Shown piece after piece: positions 16,016-26,114 of a stretch of DNA of 64,000 nucleotides. The DNA is from Nonomuraea spiralis. Its GTDB lineage: Bacteria; Actinomycetota; Actinomycetes; Streptosporangiales; Streptosporangiaceae. The first letter of the stretch is position 1. Each line of letters begins with the position of its first letter. The notes under the pieces are model-generated. The model saw only the letters and a program-made list of their open reading frames with translations, had not been told where the DNA came from and searched no databases. The stretch covers positions 434,001-498,000 of the forward strand of contig NZ_BMRC01000004.1 in the NCBI RefSeq assembly GCF_014648435.1, in the 5' to 3' direction. The translations under genes and the position numbers were made by a program.

Positions 16016-18436
16016 TCAGCGCGGGATCGCCGCCCCCCTCGTACGGATCGCCGGCACCACCGAGGCCGCCACCCCGAGCACGAAGCAGGCGGCGACCACG
16101 CCGGCCACCGGCTGCCACGGCACCTCGAACGCGACCGGCCCGGCCAGCCGCAGCAGAGCCGTCCACAGGCCGAGCAGGCTGACCGCCGTGGCGCCGAGGG
16201 CCAGCACCATGCCCACGGTCACCACCAGCAGCGCCTCGCCCATGACGAAGCGCAACACCTGCGCCCGCGTGGCCCCGAGCAGCCGCAGGCCGCCGCGTTC
16301 CGCCGCGCGGTCGGAGGCCGCCATCAGCAGGGTGTTGACCAGGGCGATCGCGGTGTAGCCGAGCATGATGGCGAGCACCGCCAGCAGGCCGAGCCGGCTG
16401 GCCGAGTTGCGGCGGGAGGCGGAGTCGCCGCTCCAGTCCGCCTTGGTGACCGCGTGGGCGTTGTGGCCGCGCGTGGCCGCGACGAGGGCGGCGCGGACGG
16501 CTGGGGCCGAGGCGCCGGGGCGCAGCGTGACGTACGCGGTCGAGGGCAGGGCCGAGAAGGCGTGGGCGGGGGTGACGTAGGAGTCGGCGGCGGAGTCCGC
16601 GCCGAGCAGGGCGACCACCTTGAACGTGGCCCGGCTGCCGTCCGCCCGCCACATCCGTACGGTCCGGCCGAGCCCGAGCTCCCAGGTCGGCGAGACCGCG
16701 ATCGTGTCGTCCCGCAGGTCGGAGAGGGATCCGGCGGTCACCGGCACGGACAGCGCCGAGGTGAGCGCGGCCGGGTCCACGGCCTCGGCCGGACGCCGGA
16801 TGAGCTTGGTCCGGCCTTCGAGCGTGTACACGCTGGTCGCGGTGGCCGTGGTGATCTCGGCGCCGGGAACGGCACGGAGGCGTTCGACGAGCTGCCGGTC
16901 CAGGCCGGCCGGGCCGTCGGGCAACACCAGGAAGTCGGCGCGTACGGGAGCGGTCTCCATCGCGGTCTTGGTCGCGTCGGTCATGGCCGCGCCGCCGAGC
17001 AGGGTCGCCGCCAGCGCCACGGTCACCAGGACGGGCGCTGCGGTGGCGGCGGTACGCCTGGCCGAGGCGACGGCCCCGGCGGCGACCACGGTGCCCCCGG
17101 CGCCGCGCAGGCGCTCGACCGGCCCGGCGAGCAGACGGGTGACCGGCCGGACGAAGACCGGCGCGAGCAGCCCGGCGGCCGCGATGAGCAGCATGACGAT
17201 CGGCATGAACGTCTTGTTGTTCGTGGCCGAGGCCGGATCGCCGATCGTGTTCACGGCCATGCTGACGAGCGCCGTGACCAGCAGGCCGAGCCCGGCGACC
17301 CAGCGGGGGAGCGTCATGGCGCGAGGCTCGACGGCCGACTCGCGCAGCGCCTCCGCGGGACGTACGCGCCCGGCCCGGCCCGCCGCGACGGCCACGCCCA
17401 GCATCGCGACCAGCACGCCGGTGCCGAAGGCCACGAAGGACGGCACCGAGGACGTGGAGGGCACGAGCCACGCCGGTGCCATGCCGAGCGCGGTCAGCCG
17501 GTCGAGCAGCGGCCGGGTCGCGAGGGGGCCGAGCGCGGCGCCGAGGGCCGAGGCGGCCAGCGCGACCAGGGCGGCCTCGCCGTACACCATGCGCCTGACC
17601 TGGCCGGCGGTGGCGCCGGTCGTACGAAGGAGGGCGAACTCGCGGCGGCGCTGGCCGACCGCGAACGCGAAGGTGGAGGAGACCACGAAGACGGCGACGA
17701 AGGCCGCGAACCCGCCCGCGATGCCGACGATGGTGACGGCGTTGTTGCGCGCCCGTTCGTCGGCGGCCCGCGAGGGGTCGAGCAGCGCCCGGTCCTGACC
17801 GGTGAGCACTCTGGCGGCATCGCCGACCGTGGCGCGTACCTCGGCGGCGGGACGCCACAGCGCGAGTGCGTCCAGGCGTGGCGAGAGCCGGGCGGCGCGG
17901 GCGTCGGTGAAGAAGACCGTGCCCTGCGGCCCCGCCGAGGTCACCCCGGCCACCTTGTACGTCCTGGCGCCGTCGCCGGTGATGACCTTCACGCGGTCCC
18001 CGGCGCGTGCTCCGGCGCTGACCGCGATCTCGTCGTCCGCCGCCGGGGCCCGTCCGGAGATCAGCTTCTGCGGCGCCAGCCGAGCGGCGGACCAGGGACG
18101 GCCGACGGCCGCCGGTCCGCCCGCGAGCTGCGCGGGGAAGACCCGGTCGGCCACCGCCCCGGGGAACCGGGCAACCAGGGCGGGGTCGAGCCCGCGCGGC
18201 TCGGCCAGGGGCGCGCTGCTGCCGCCCTGCCAGGTGTCCACGGTGAGCTGGTCGTCGGGCACGACCACGACGGGGACGGCGGCGTAACGCTGGGGGGCGC
18301 GGTCGGGCGAGGTGATGCCGGAGGCGAGCACCTGGCCGAGCGCGGCGATCAGCGCGGCGCCCAGCGCGAGCGCCGCGAACGTGCCGACGAAGGAGAGCCA
18401 CCGGGTGCTCAGGGTGGACCAGGCGATCCTCAGCAC
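16016..18436 (-). CDS. FtsX/MacB-like ABC transporter permease, two-domain
   Basis: An 806-residue exporter or mechanotransmission permease with two repeated FtsX units. Each has three C-terminal helices (roughly residues 220-380 and 655-795), and each carries the FALLRTTGAT/LRLLGATRAQVLRFV coupling segment. Large extracytoplasmic domains lie between the first and second helices. GTG 18436 overlaps the ATPase stop by 7 nt, so the two genes are one unit. Such pairs export lipids, peptides or antibiotics, or sense them; the cargo is unknown. Confidence 0.88.
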   Translation of the reverse strand: MLRIAWSTLSTRWLSFVGTFAALALGAALIAALGQVLASGITSPDRAPQRYAAVPVVVVPDDQLTVDTWQGGSSAPLAEPRGLDPALVARFPGAVADRVFPAQLAGGPAAVGRPWSAARLAPQKLISGRAPAADDEIAVSAGARAGDRVKVITGDGARTYKVAGVTSAGPQGTVFFTDARAARLSPRLDALALWRPAAEVRATVGDAARVLTGQDRALLDPSRAADERARNNAVTIVGIAGGFAAFVAVFVVSSTFAFAVGQRRREFALLRTTGATAGQVRRMVYGEAALVALAASALGAALGPLATRPLLDRLTALGMAPAWLVPSTSSVPSFVAFGTGVLVAMLGVAVAAGRAGRVRPAEALRESAVEPRAMTLPRWVAGLGLLVTALVSMAVNTIGDPASATNNKTFMPIVMLLIAAAGLLAPVFVRPVTRLLAGPVERLRGAGGTVVAAGAVASARRTAATAAPVLVTVALAATLLGGAAMTDATKTAMETAPVRADFLVLPDGPAGLDRQLVERLRAVPGAEITTATATSVYTLEGRTKLIRRPAEAVDPAALTSALSVPVTAGSLSDLRDDTIAVSPTWELGLGRTVRMWRADGSRATFKVVALLGADSAADSYVTPAHAFSALPSTAYVTLRPGASAPAVRAALVAATRGHNAHAVTKADWSGDSASRRNSASRLGLLAVLAIMLGYTAIALVNTLLMAASDRAAERGGLRLLGATRAQVLRFVMGEALLVVTVGMVLALGATAVSLLGLWTALLRLAGPVAFEVPWQPVAGVVAACFVLGVAASVVPAIRTRGAAIPR

Positions 18437-19158
18437 GACGCCTCCAGCTGCAACATCCGGGTGGCGACCAGCTCGGCGGTGGGGTCGGGCAGCTCGCCGT
18501 AGACGCGGCCGTCGGTCAGGAACACGACGCGGTCGGCGTACGATGCGGCGACCGGGTCGTGGGTGACCATGATGATCGTCTGGGCCTGCTTGTCGACCAG
18601 GGTGCGCAGGAGCCGGAGCACGTCACGGCTGGTGCCCGCGTCGAGCGCGCCGGTCGGCTCGTCGCCGAAGAGCACGGCGGGCCGGGTCACCAGGGCACGG
18701 GCGATGGCGACCCGCTGTTGCTGGCCGCCCGACAGCTCGGCGGGCCGATGGTGCGCCCGGTCGGCCAGGCCCACGGCGGCCAGGCTCTGGCGTACCGCCT
18801 CCTTGTCGGGGCGGCGGCCCGCCAGACGCAGGGGGAGACCCACGTTCTGCTCGGCGGTGAGCGACGGAAGCAGGTTGAAGGACTGGAACACGAAGCCGAT
18901 CCGGTCGCGCCGCAGCAGCGTCAGCTTGCGCTCGCCGAGCGCGGCCAGGTCGCGGCCGTCCACGACCACGCGGCCCGAGCTGGGGCGGTCGAGCCCGGCG
19001 GCGCACTGCAACAACGTCGACTTGCCCGACCCGGACGGTCCCATCACGGCGGTGAAGGTGCCGGCGCCGAAGCCGATCGTCACGTCGTCGAGCGCCGTGA
19101 CGCCGTGCGGGTAGTGCTTGGTGACCGAGTCCAGCTCGACCGCTTGCGTGTATTTCAC
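18430..19158 (-). CDS. MacB/LolD-type ABC transporter ATP-binding protein
   Basis: A 242-residue ATPase with Walker A GPSGSGKS, VFQSFNLLPSLTAEQNV at the Q-loop, signature LSGGQQQRVAIARAL, Walker B VLFGDEPTGALD and switch VTHDP. It energises the FtsX-type permease downstream. GTG 19158 lies exactly 7 nt after TAGCGT, fitting a leaderless transcript; the frame extends to 19182 with no ribosome-binding site. It is divergent from the LAL regulator, with 61 nt between. Confidence 0.9.
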   Translation of the reverse strand: MKYTQAVELDSVTKHYPHGVTALDDVTIGFGAGTFTAVMGPSGSGKSTLLQCAAGLDRPSSGRVVVDGRDLAALGERKLTLLRRDRIGFVFQSFNLLPSLTAEQNVGLPLRLAGRRPDKEAVRQSLAAVGLADRAHHRPAELSGGQQQRVAIARALVTRPAVLFGDEPTGALDAGTSRDVLRLLRTLVDKQAQTIIMVTHDPVAASYADRVVFLTDGRVYGELPDPTAELVATRMLQLEASC

Positions 19159-19207
19159 GAAGAGAACGCTAGAAAGAGGCACTTCAGAGCGGTATCGGAC
19201 AAGTGAC

Positions 19208-19213
19208 TAGGAT
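19208..19213 (+). promoter_or_regulatory. -10 box (TAGGAT) for a leaderless LAL regulator gene
   Basis: TAGGAT lies 6 nt before ATG 19220, and no Shine-Dalgarno sequence is present. On the other strand TAGCGT (19166-19171) lies 7 nt before GTG 19158. The two divergent promoters share about 60 nt. Confidence 0.5.
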
Positions 19214-19219
19214 GCGGGG

Positions 19220-21925
19220 ATGCTTTGGGGGCGCAGCGCGGATCAGGCCGCGGTCGACGGCTTGCTGGAGCGCGCGCGGGCCGGGCGTTCCGGGGCCCTG
19301 GTGGTACGAGGTGAGCCCGGCATCGGGAAGACGGCCCTGCTGGACCACGCGGGACGGCGGGCCGAGGGCATGCGCGTGTTGCGCGGCGTCGGCATCGAGA
19401 CCGAGGCGGAGATCCCGTTCGCGTCGCTGCATCTGCTGCTGCACCAGGGGTTCGACCGGATCGGCGCGCTGCCCGCTCCCCAGGCGGCGGCTCTGGAGGG
19501 CGCCTTCGGGCTGGCTCCCGCCACGACGGACGGCCGGCTCATGGTGGGCCTCGCCGTGTTGTCGCTGCTGGCCGAACTGGCCGAGGACGGCCCGCTGCTG
19601 TGCCTGGTGGACGACGCGCACTGGCTGGACCAGGCCTCGGCGCGGGCCCTGACGTTCGCGGCCCACCGGTTGCACGCCGAGGGGGTGGCGATGGTGTTCG
19701 GCGCGCGTCCCGAGTTCGACCCCTCCGGGTTGCCCGAGCACCGGCTGTCCGGGATCGACAGGGAGGCCGCCGCCGGCCTGCTCGCCCACGTCGCGCCCGC
19801 GCTCACCGGGCCGCTGCGCGAACGGGTCATCGAGGAGAGCTCCGGCAATCCGCTCGCCCTGCTCGAACTGCCGCGTACCGCCCCGCCCACGTACGACCGG
19901 GGCCCGCTGGCGTTGCCCGCCCGCATCCAGGACGCGTACGCCGCCCGCATCGCCGACCTGCCCGCCGAGGCGCAACGGACGTTGCTCGTCACGGCTCTCG
20001 CGGACGGCGGCGACCTGGACGTGATCGTACGGGCCGCCGCCGAGCTGGGCTGCGGCCCGGTGGCGCTGTCGGCGGCCGAACGGTCGGGCCTGATCGGCAT
20101 CGCAGCGGGCCAGGTGACCTTCGCCCATCCGCTCATGCGGGCGGCCGTCTTCCAGCACGCCGCCTACGACCTGCGGCTGGAGGTCCACACCATCCTGGCG
20201 CGCCTGCTGGAGGACCAGCCGGACCGGCGCGCCTGGCACCTGGCCGCGGCCGCCACGGGCCCGGACGAGACCGTCGCGCTCGCGCTGGAGCAGGCCGCGC
20301 GCCGGGCCGAGGACCGCAGCGGGAACGCCGGGGCCGCCGCCGCCCTCGAACGCGCCGCCGAGCTCACCGAGGACCGGGCACGCAAGGCCGCCCGGCTGGC
20401 CGCGGCAGCCGTGGCCGCGGCGGACGCGGGCCGCCCCGACCGCGCGAAGCACCTCATCGAGCGGGCGACGCCGCTGGTCACGGACGTGCGCTCACGGGTC
20501 AGGCTGTCGGAGTTGCGGGCCCGGATCGCCTTCGACGAGGGCGCACCCTACCTCGCGCACGACCTGCTGGTCGGGGGCGCGGAGCAGCTCGCCGGCCTGC
20601 CCGAGGACGCCGACCGGGTGGCGGCGGGGCTCATGCTCGTGGATGCCGCGCGTAACGCCTGGCAGCTCAGCGACCCGGGCCGGGTGGCCGAGGCCGCCGG
20701 CCGCCTGCACGCGCTCGGCCTGCGGCCCGGGGACGGCCTGAACCCGGCGGTGCAGGCCGTGACCGGGGCCGCCGTGCTGCTCGACAAGGGGCCGGCCGAC
20801 GCGCTGCCGATCATGCGGGGCCTGGTGGAGAGCGGCAAGGCGATCGACACGGGCGCGCACGCCCTGCGGATCAACGCCGCGTTCGTCGCCACGCTGGTCG
20901 GCGACTTCGGCACCGGCCGGGACATCTCGGCCGCCGTGGCGAACGAGTGCCGGACGAGCGGCGAGATCGGCAGGCTGCCGCTGGTGCACCTGACGCTCGC
21001 CTCGGCCGAGTTGTACCTGGGCAGGTTCAGGGACGCCGTGGCCACCGCGGCCGAAGGTCTGCAACTGGCCTCCGACACCGGCCAGCCGAACCGGGCCGGT
21101 TACCTCGAAGGCGTCCTGGCCTGGATCGCCGCCGTACGCGGGGAGGCCGACAGGTGCGCCGAGCTGGCCGCCCGCTCCCGCGACCGTTTCGACGCCAACC
21201 GCATCGCCAACGACCTGGCCTGGGCCGAATGGGCGCTGGCCCTGCTCGACCTCGGCCAGGGCCGCTTCACCGAGGCGTTCGACCGGTTCGACGCGGCCAT
21301 GGACGGCCCGGTACGCCACCAGATCCAGGCCGTCTACTTCGTGCCCGACCAGATCGAGGCGGCCGTACGGGTGGGACTGCCCGCGCGGGAGCCCCTGCGC
21401 CGCTTCGAGGAGTGGGCCGGCGCGTCCGGTCTGACCTGGGCGCAGGCCGTGTCACAGCGCTGCCGCGCCCTACTCGAACCCTCCTGGGAGCGGGCCCACG
21501 ACCACTTCAAGGACGCCGTACGCCTGCACGCCGTCAGCGGACGGCCGTGGGAGGCCGCCCGTACCAGCCTGGCCTTCGGCGAGCGGCTGCGGCGGGAGCG
21601 CAACAAGGGCAGCGCCCGGCCGCACCTGCGCGCGGCGCTGGAGACGTTCGAACGGCTCGGGGCCCGCCCGTGGGCCGAGCGCGCGCGAACGGAGCTGAGG
21701 GCGGCGGGGGACACCAGCGCGCCCGCCGCGCCGGACACGGCCCTCGCCGCGCTCTCCCCGCAGGAGCTCCAGATCGTCAGGCTGGCCGCCAAGGGGCTGA
21801 CCAACAGGGAGATCGGCGCCCAGCTCTTCCTCAGCCCGAAGACCGTCAGCTACCACCTCTACCGGGCCTTCCCCAAGCTCAACGTGGCCAGCCGGGCCCA
21901 GCTGGCCGGCCTCGACCTCTCCTGA
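19220..21925 (+). CDS. LAL-type LuxR-family transcriptional regulator
   Basis: A 901-residue large ATP-binding regulator. It has an N-terminal STAND-type ATPase with Walker A GEPGIGKT (about residues 32-39) and Walker B LLCLVDDAHWLD, then a long Ala/Leu-rich helical TPR-like middle. The C-terminal LuxR/GerE helix-turn-helix (LSPQELQIVRLAAKGLTNREIGAQLFLSPKTVSYHL) binds DNA. It is divergent from the MacB-like exporter and so is its likely regulator, though that is inference. The ligand, often a sugar derivative or antibiotic signal in this family, is unknown. Confidence 0.92.
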   Translation: MLWGRSADQAAVDGLLERARAGRSGALVVRGEPGIGKTALLDHAGRRAEGMRVLRGVGIETEAEIPFASLHLLLHQGFDRIGALPAPQAAALEGAFGLAPATTDGRLMVGLAVLSLLAELAEDGPLLCLVDDAHWLDQASARALTFAAHRLHAEGVAMVFGARPEFDPSGLPEHRLSGIDREAAAGLLAHVAPALTGPLRERVIEESSGNPLALLELPRTAPPTYDRGPLALPARIQDAYAARIADLPAEAQRTLLVTALADGGDLDVIVRAAAELGCGPVALSAAERSGLIGIAAGQVTFAHPLMRAAVFQHAAYDLRLEVHTILARLLEDQPDRRAWHLAAAATGPDETVALALEQAARRAEDRSGNAGAAAALERAAELTEDRARKAARLAAAAVAAADAGRPDRAKHLIERATPLVTDVRSRVRLSELRARIAFDEGAPYLAHDLLVGGAEQLAGLPEDADRVAAGLMLVDAARNAWQLSDPGRVAEAAGRLHALGLRPGDGLNPAVQAVTGAAVLLDKGPADALPIMRGLVESGKAIDTGAHALRINAAFVATLVGDFGTGRDISAAVANECRTSGEIGRLPLVHLTLASAELYLGRFRDAVATAAEGLQLASDTGQPNRAGYLEGVLAWIAAVRGEADRCAELAARSRDRFDANRIANDLAWAEWALALLDLGQGRFTEAFDRFDAAMDGPVRHQIQAVYFVPDQIEAAVRVGLPAREPLRRFEEWAGASGLTWAQAVSQRCRALLEPSWERAHDHFKDAVRLHAVSGRPWEAARTSLAFGERLRRERNKGSARPHLRAALETFERLGARPWAERARTELRAAGDTSAPAAPDTALAALSPQELQIVRLAAKGLTNREIGAQLFLSPKTVSYHLYRAFPKLNVASRAQLAGLDLS

Positions 21926-22029
21926 GCGCGGCCTCGACTCGAAGTGTGACAAACCAGACAGGCCCCGACGGGATGGCGATCGATCATCCCGCTGCTTCAA
22001 GTGATGACTGAAGCAAAGGGGAGAACGCC

Positions 22030-22485
22030 ATGACCATCCTGATCGCCTACGACGGCTCGGCCGACTCGCGCAGCGCCATCGAGTTCGCCGCCAAGCACCT
22101 GGCCGCCCAGCCGACCGTCGTCGTCACCGTGTGGGAGCCGCTGCTCGTGCAGCTCAGGAAGTATCCGCTGGCGGCGGGGGCGATCTCCCCCGAGACCGAG
22201 ACCGAGGCGCAGACCCAGGCCGAGTACTACGCCAAGGAAGGCGCCGAGCTGGCCGCCGCCGCCGGTCTGCCCGAGGTGACCTACCGCGCGGTCGCCGACA
22301 ACGAGTCCATCTGGAAGACGATCGTGGACGTGGCCGACGAGATCGACGCCTCGCTGATCGTGACCGGTTCGCGTGGCCTGGCGGGGGTCAGGTCGGTGCT
22401 GCTCGGCAGCGTGTCCAACCATGTGCTCCACCACGCGCAGCGGGCCACGCTCATCGTGCCGCCGGTTGCGCGTCCGAAGGCGTGA
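22030..22485 (+). CDS. Universal stress protein, UspA family
   Basis: A 151-residue single-domain Usp. It begins [13 protein letters not shown] and has the ATP-binding loop [17 protein letters not shown] (G-x2-G-x9-GS) near residues 117-133, so it belongs to the nucleotide-binding subgroup. AGGGGAGAACGCC precedes ATG 22030. Its last 35 nt overlap the 3' end of the convergent soxR-like gene. Confidence 0.92.
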   Translation: MTILIAYDGSADSRSAIEFAAKHLAAQPTVVVTVWEPLLVQLRKYPLAAGAISPETETEAQTQAEYYAKEGAELAAAAGLPEVTYRAVADNESIWKTIVDVADEIDASLIVTGSRGLAGVRSVLLGSVSNHVLHHAQRATLIVPPVARPKA

Positions 22486-22957
22486 CGCAGCAGACCTTGG
22501 GCGGGGACAGCCGGGTGTCCATACGACGGGCGCCCGGTCCCTCGTCGCCGAGCCGGTCGTACGGGTTGGCGACCGGGCACCGGTCGAGCGACAGGCAGCC
22601 GCAGCCGATGCAGTCGGTCAGGTCGTCGCGCAGCCGCTGAAGCTGCTCGATGCGGTCGTCCAGCTCGCCGCGCCAGGCGGCCGACAACCTGGCCCAGTCC
22701 TCCCGGTTGGGGGTACGCCCGTCGGGCAGCTCCGCGAGGGCGTCCTTGATGGTCGCCAAGGGGATGCCGAGCCGTTGCGAGAGCCGGATGAAGGCGACCC
22801 TGCGCAGCGTGTCGCGGTGGTAGCGACGCTGGTTGCCCGCCGTGCGGCGGCTGGCGATGAGACCCTTGGTCTCGTAGAAGTGCAGGGCGGACACGGCAAC
22901 GCCGCTGCGTTCGGCGAGCTGTCCTACTGTCAGCTCCTTGCTGTTCCAGGCGACCAT
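22451..22957 (-). CDS. soxR: Redox-sensitive MerR-family activator SoxR
   Basis: A 168-residue MerR-type dimer. The N-terminal helix-turn-helix ([25 protein letters not shown]) is followed by a dimerisation helix and the [2Fe-2S] motif [12 protein letters not shown] (about residues 115-126). All four cluster Cys are present, so redox sensing should be intact. In actinomycetes SoxR answers redox-active small molecules and controls a few oxidoreductases or transporters. The C-terminal tail has two more Cys (VCCV). No soxS-type gene or clear target adjoins it. Confidence 0.93.
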   Translation of the reverse strand: MVAWNSKELTVGQLAERSGVAVSALHFYETKGLIASRRTAGNQRRYHRDTLRRVAFIRLSQRLGIPLATIKDALAELPDGRTPNREDWARLSAAWRGELDDRIEQLQRLRDDLTDCIGCGCLSLDRCPVANPYDRLGDEGPGARRMDTRLSPPKVCCVTPSDAQPAAR

Positions 22958-22966
22958 ACCTGAAGC

Positions 22967-23398
22967 TTACTTGAGGGTCCGTTCGAAGAACGTCTCCAGC
23001 ACCACGACCGTCTGCGTGCCGGTCACCCCGTGCACCTCGAACACCTGGCGCAGGACGTCCTGCAACTCCTTGGTGCTGGACGTACGCACCTTGAGCAGCA
23101 GCGACGCGGGCCCCGCGATCACGTGGGCCTCCTCGACGGCGGGGATCGCCGCCAGCAGGTCGGCGCTGTCGCCCATCCAGCTCCCGCCGTCCACCAGGAC
23201 GTAGGCGCTCACCGTGCGGCCGAGCGCGGCCTGGTCCACCTCGATCGTGGTGCGCCTGATCACGCCGCGTTCGCGCAGCTTCCGTACGCGTTCGTGTGCG
23301 GCCCCGCCGGACAACCCCACGGCCTTGCCGAGCGTCGCGTACGACTGCGTCGCGTCCTCCATCAGGAGGCCGATCAATGTCCTGTCGATATCATCCAC
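22967..23398 (-). CDS. Lrp/AsnC-family transcriptional regulator
   Basis: A 143-residue regulator with an N-terminal helix-turn-helix (MDDIDRTLIGLLMEDATQSYATLGKAVGLSGGAAHERVRKL) and a C-terminal RAM ligand-binding/oligomerisation domain (SAYVLVDGG...AHVIAGPASLLLKVRTSS). The GTG at 23398 lies 6 nt after TAGTAT with no ribosome-binding site, so it is probably leaderless. It is divergent from the SMP-30 gene, whose promoter shares the 56-nt gap. The effector amino acid is unknown. Confidence 0.9.
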   Translation of the reverse strand: MDDIDRTLIGLLMEDATQSYATLGKAVGLSGGAAHERVRKLRERGVIRRTTIEVDQAALGRTVSAYVLVDGGSWMGDSADLLAAIPAVEEAHVIAGPASLLLKVRTSSTKELQDVLRQVFEVHGVTGTQTVVVLETFFERTLK

Positions 23399-23454
23399 AA
23401 CCGAATACTATCTGGCAAAAGTCATCGAAGACCGAATGCCGTATGGTTGGCGAC

Positions 23455-24366
23455 ATGGACACGATCCCCACCGAGTTCGAAGCCCTCGACGAGCGTTTCG
23501 CCACCGTCGGCGGCGACGACCGGCTCGAACGCCTCCACACCGGCACCCGCTGGGCCGAGGGCCCGCTCTACGTCCCGGCCGGCCGCTACCTGGTCTGGAG
23601 CGACATCCCCAACGAGCGCATGCTCCGCTGGGACGAGACGACCGGTGCCGTCGGCACGTTCCGCCGGCCGTCGGGCTACGTCAACGGCAACACCCTCGAC
23701 CGCGAGGGCCGGATGATCTCCTGCGAGCAGGGCAACCGCCGCGTCACCCGCACCGAGCACGACGGCTCGATCACCGTCATCGCCGACCGCTGGCAGGGCA
23801 GGCGACTCAACAGCCCCAACGACGCGGTCGTGCGCTCCGACGGCTCCATCTGGTTCACCGACCCCCCGTACGGCATCACCAGCAACTACGAGGGCGTCGT
23901 GGCCGAGCAGGAGATCGACGGCTGCAACGTCTACCGGGTCGACCCGGTGACCGGCGAGGTCAAGATCGTGGCCGACGACTTCGTCCGCCCCAACGGCCTG
24001 GCCTTCTCCCTCGACGAGAAGCTCCTGTACGTCGCCGACACCAGGCGGAAACACCTGCGTGTCTTCGACGTGGCCGAGGACGGCACCCTGTCCGGCGGCA
24101 AGGTCTTCGCCGAGGGCACCCCGGCCGACAACTTCGACGGCATGCGCCTCGACGACACCGGCCGCGTCTGGGCCGCCGCGGGCAAGGCCGTCCTCTGCTA
24201 CGCCCCCGACGGCGCCCTGATCGGCCGGCTCAGGCTGCCGGAGTTCACGTCCAACCTGGTGTTCGGCGGGCAGAAGAGGAACCGGCTGTTCATCACCGCC
24301 TCCTCCTCGCTCTACTCCCTGATGACCAACGTCACCGGCGCCCGCCCGGTCTGGGCCCGCCGCTAG
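23455..24366 (+). CDS. SMP-30/gluconolactonase-family hydrolase
   Basis: A 303-residue six-bladed beta-propeller of the SMP-30/LRE family, which opens sugar lactones with a single divalent metal. Family features include WAEGPLYV (metal Glu), WSDIPNERMLRW, NSPNDAVVRSDGSIWFTDPPYGI, and RPNGLAFSLDEKLLYVADT. The ATG at 23455 lies 7 nt after TATGGT and fits a leaderless mRNA. It is divergent from the Lrp-type regulator, its probable controller. The substrate is not known. Confidence 0.9.
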   Translation: MDTIPTEFEALDERFATVGGDDRLERLHTGTRWAEGPLYVPAGRYLVWSDIPNERMLRWDETTGAVGTFRRPSGYVNGNTLDREGRMISCEQGNRRVTRTEHDGSITVIADRWQGRRLNSPNDAVVRSDGSIWFTDPPYGITSNYEGVVAEQEIDGCNVYRVDPVTGEVKIVADDFVRPNGLAFSLDEKLLYVADTRRKHLRVFDVAEDGTLSGGKVFAEGTPADNFDGMRLDDTGRVWAAAGKAVLCYAPDGALIGRLRLPEFTSNLVFGGQKRNRLFITASSSLYSLMTNVTGARPVWARR

Positions 24367-24371
24367 CGTCC

Positions 24372-25099
24372 CTACTCCCACCGGAACAGCCGCACGGCCA
24401 GGCCCCCGAACAGCACCAGCCCTGCGGCCATCACCACCACGTGCAGGAGTTGGGGAGAGTGTCCCGCCCAGGTGTCCTTGAGCGCCTGGGCGAAGGGCCC
24501 GGCCACGGAGTAGTCGCTGACCACGCGCAGGGCGTCCGGCATGGCCTCGCGCGGCAGCCACATGCCGCCCACGAACATCAGCGGGAACATCACCATCGAC
24601 CCGATCCCCGAGGCCGCCTTCCCGTTGGGCGCCAGCGCCGCGATCACCAGGCCGATCGCCATCATGGCGGCGGTGCCGAGCAGGAAGACCAGTACGAACC
24701 CGGCCCACTGCCGGGGCGCCGCCGAGCCGAACACCAGCTTCGCCGTCACGATCAGCACGAGCGTGGACACCGCGCCGACGGTCACGTTGATCACCAGTTG
24801 GGCCGTCAGCAGCCGTACCGGATGCACGGGCGTCGTGGACATACGCCTGAGCACGCCCTGCTCCCGGTAGCCGGCCAGCACGGTGGGCAGCACGCTGCAG
24901 GCCAGCGTCAGCAGCGCGAGCAGGGCCATCATGGCCGGCATGTGCGTGTCCACGACCCGCAGCCCCGAGGCGTCGGCCTTGGTCATGTCCGGGACGCTGA
25001 GCCCGAGCACCAGCAGCAGCCCCACCGGAAGCCCGATAGTGAAGATCATGAACGGCCATTCGCGCAGGTGCAGCTTGGCCTCCACGAGCAGGATCTTCG

Positions 25100-25103
<4 letters not shown>
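24372..25103 (-). CDS. ABC-2 type transporter permease
   Basis: A 243-residue permease with six hydrophobic helices of the ABC-2/DrrB kind, including RRMSTTPVHPVRLLTAQL and the conserved MVMFPLMFVGGMWLPREAMP. It forms an exporter with the ATPase encoded immediately upstream; the ATG at 25103 overlaps that gene's TGA (ATGA). The likely cargo is a drug-like or lipid molecule, by family analogy only. Confidence 0.9.
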
Positions 25104-26005
<902 letters not shown>

Positions 26006-26114
26006 GCCATCGACGCTAGAATCAGCGCCTTTCTCACGGAATCGCGGTAGATGCCGAGCAAGGGTGTATCTAGGTGCAGTGACCCGGCCACGGAGGATGA
26101 CGCACACTGGGAGC